DNA from: an uncultured Desulfobulbaceae bacterium
GTDB lineage: Bacteria > Desulfobacterota > Desulfobulbia > Desulfobulbales > Desulfocapsaceae
Reading direction: 5' to 3'
DNA length: 64,000 nt
NCBI GenBank assembly: GCA_903887485.1
Contig: CAISPV010000110.1
Coordinates: 1-64,000 of the forward strand
In this document: positions 62,543-64,000 of the stretch, one piece after another
How positions within the stretch are numbered: the first letter of the stretch is position 1
Layout of the letters: each line of letters opens with the position of its first letter
The notes under the pieces: generated by a model
Database searches by the model: none
Seen by the model: only the letters and a program-made list of their open reading frames with translations
Told to the model about the DNA's origin: nothing
Position numbers and translations under genes: made by a program

Positions 62543-63658
62543 TCAGCCTTCAGCATCATTCAGGATCCACTCCTGAAACACCTGGTCAGCAAGGGGCAGA
62601 ACCGTTAAAGTCTGTGTTTCTCTTCCCATGGTAACACGTACATTTCCCTCCGGGGAGCCATCTTTTATCTTTTTGCCGAAGCGCACCACCAGTGCTGCCG
62701 CCAGTTGCAATGCCTCCCGCAATTGAGTGTCATGCTCATAACAGCTCACCGGTCGCTCCTGCGCCGTCCTTGGCGCCTGCGACACTGGGCCGTCCATGGC
62801 CTGCGCCCGTCTAAGAATGGCAGTTGGGCCGGGACGCACCGGCATGGAGAGCACCGCGTCACCATCCTGGACCATGGTCAGCAACCGCGCGTTTTCCTGC
62901 TCGTTGCGCCCCAGGATCAACCAGCCGCCGCCGGGCAGCAAAAACTGCCGGCCCGTAAGAAGCAGACGCACATCCGCCACCGTGATATCTTCGACACTAA
63001 CAATGGAATTTCCTTGATAGATGCGGGCAATCCGGGGGCTGAGATTAGGATCGGTCAGGATACAACCGCCGGCCGGGGTTGGAAAATCAACGATCCCCAG
63101 ATCTCTGGCGAGAGCAATCTGGCGGGAGCGGCCACGGCCATTCATATCCAGCAGTTTTTCCCGATCAATCCAGCCACGCGCCTCGGCCTCGGTCTCAGGG
63201 AGCAGTTTGGCCGACAGAGGGCGCAGCAGGAAACGATCAGCGCCGGAATCACGTTCGATGACCCGCAGGGTATCACGACGCTGCGACATGGGCCGCTGTC
63301 CCAGCACCTCACCGGTGACCAGAAAAGAGGCGCCCAAAGCGGCCATCATCTCCTGGGCCCGGACAAGCATGAGAATCTTGCAATCGATACAGGGATTAAA
63401 GTTCTTACCAAAACCATGCCGGGGATTATGGAGTAGTTCCAGATAGCCGCTGCTGAGGTCTTCAAGGAGCACCTCAATCCCATACTTTTTGAAGACCTCC
63501 TGCCGGTAGGCATCAGGAGCAGCCAGAAGCTCATAATCAAAGAAAGGGGTCACAAACTTGACGGCCACTACCCGGATGCCCTGCGCCGCCACCACCCGAC
63601 AGGCAAGGATCGAATCCAGACCGCCTGAAAAAAGGGCCAGGGCCGTTATCTGGGGCAC
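62543..63658 (-). CDS. PP-loop tRNA-thiolation-type protein (ThiI/MnmA-like) with C-terminal domain
   Basis: 371 residues, GTG start. The ATP-pyrophosphatase loop is LFSGGLDSILACRV. Cysteines at NPCIDCKILM and PTPAGGCILTD could handle sulfur or an Fe-S cluster. The C-terminal ~130 residues (GGGWLILGRNEQENARLL) resemble an NFACT-R-type RNA-binding domain. The family is widespread in Desulfobacterota and usually annotated as tRNA thiolation; the exact nucleoside is not known to me. Overlaps the recN stop by 13 nt. Confidence 0.82.
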   Translation of the reverse strand: MPQITALALFSGGLDSILACRVVAAQGIRVVAVKFVTPFFDYELLAAPDAYRQEVFKKYGIEVLLEDLSSGYLELLHNPRHGFGKNFNPCIDCKILMLVRAQEMMAALGASFLVTGEVLGQRPMSQRRDTLRVIERDSGADRFLLRPLSAKLLPETEAEARGWIDREKLLDMNGRGRSRQIALARDLGIVDFPTPAGGCILTDPNLSPRIARIYQGNSIVSVEDITVADVRLLLTGRQFLLPGGGWLILGRNEQENARLLTMVQDGDAVLSMPVRPGPTAILRRAQAMDGPVSQAPRTAQERPVSCYEHDTQLREALQLAAALVVRFGKKIKDGSPEGNVRVTMGRETQTLTVLPLADQVFQEWILNDAEG

Positions 63659-64000
63659 ACAGCCCCTTTTTCCTTTAGTCCAGCCTGTCCGCTCTTTCCC
63701 TTGGCCAGCAGTTCCTGAGCCCAGGCACGGGTCTGGGCTGAAACCGAGTCACCCGCCAGCATCCGCGCCAACTCATCCACCCTTTGTTCAGGGGCAAGCA
63801 GTGAAAAAGAAGAGTGGGTGCGGCCTTGCGCCATCTGTTTGGCCACCCGGAAATGGGTGTTTCCCCTGGCGGCAATCTGGGGCAGATGAGTGACACAGAA
63901 GACCTGATGATGACCGGCCAACTCCTGGATCTTGCGGGCCACCGCCTCGGCCGCCTCGCCGCCGATACCCGCATCCACCTCATCAAAGATAACGGTCTCG
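63646..64000 (-). CDS. recN: RecN DNA repair ATPase, C-terminal part (cut by window edge)
   Basis: The frame runs off the window's end. Walker B/D-loop region ETVIFDEVDAGIGGEAAEAV, then VFCVTHLPQIAARGNTHF and the ending ELARMLAGDSVS are the RecN SMC-like head. Only the last ~118 residues are visible. Confidence 0.93.
   Translation of the reverse strand, partial: ETVIFDEVDAGIGGEAAEAVARKIQELAGHHQVFCVTHLPQIAARGNTHFRVAKQMAQGRTHSSFSLLAPEQRVDELARMLAGDSVSAQTRAWAQELLAKGKSGQAGLKEKGAVCPR

Overview
The window is chromosomal DNA from a Gram-negative bacterium. It carries lipoprotein signals, an outer-membrane-lipid ABC transporter (mlaEFD), OmpA-type and periplasmic proteins, and a dense set of PAS/GAF hybrid histidine kinases and c-di-GMP enzymes. 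Gene content (MetOD1 and V4R sensory proteins, a bioBAFGC biotin cluster, SulP, a PP-loop tRNA-thiolation-type protein next to recN, REP-associated transposases) best fits a Desulfobacterota/Desulfobulbales-type organism. That placement is inference from gene families; there is no rRNA or other phylogenetic marker here.

Layout. (1) 1-16061, + strand: a signalling locus. It holds three hybrid histidine kinases with nearly identical kinase/receiver halves, an orphan NMT1-type substrate-binding lipoprotein, a MetOD1 protein, a CHASE4-HAMP-PAS-GGDEF-EAL protein, a V4R protein and a HAMP-PAS-GGDEF cyclase. Most junctions overlap or abut, so 3.97-16.06 kb is probably one operon. The first kinase stands apart and is bracketed by G/C-rich repeats. 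(2) 16343-20788, - strand: an unrecognised 784-aa protein, a phosphatidylserine decarboxylase homologue and an Lgt-like membrane protein. The genes overlap, and this is my main candidate for an undescribed envelope-lipid system. (3) 20.8-23.6 kb: a scrap-yard of horizontally moved pieces (transposase relic, PIN-domain/small-protein pair, trpA relic, AT-rich RelA/SpoT-domain gene, MazE-like relic). (4) 23.6-30.6 kb, - strand: a membrane protein, an unusual pyruvate kinase, a tiny secreted-type ORF, a receiver protein, a GT2 glycosyltransferase and its multi-span membrane partner. (5) 30.7-43.1 kb: PHP and UshA-type phosphoesterases, an EAL-CBS-GGDEF protein, a zinc-ribbon/PstS/OmpA fusion lying between ~205-bp direct repeats, a small Cys-rich protein and a 1410-aa SNF2 helicase. 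(6) 43.1-46.4 kb: an island with a bioC 3' relic, mazEF, a complete RAYT transposase, two AT-rich membrane-anchored ORFs separated by an integron-type attC site, and a second RAYT relic. (7) 46.4-64.0 kb: housekeeping genes: bioBAFGC, mlaEFD, yejBE, rnd, sulP, a 5'-nucleotidase, a trypsin-like protease, mntP, a PP-loop protein and the 3' end of recN.

How the parts work together. The signalling locus joins periplasmic ligand sensing (lipoprotein plus membrane kinase; CHASE4) with cytoplasmic sensing (MetOD1, V4R, GAF, PAS), and its outputs are phosphotransfer and c-di-GMP turnover. The biotin operon supplies both pimeloyl-ACP steps: BioC opens the pathway by methylation and BioG closes it by demethylation, followed by BioF, BioA and BioB. 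The mla genes maintain outer-membrane lipid asymmetry, and the psd/Lgt-like module may modify envelope lipids. Two accessory islands (20.8-23.6 and 43.1-46.4 kb) share the same transposase family and toxin-antitoxin-like genes.
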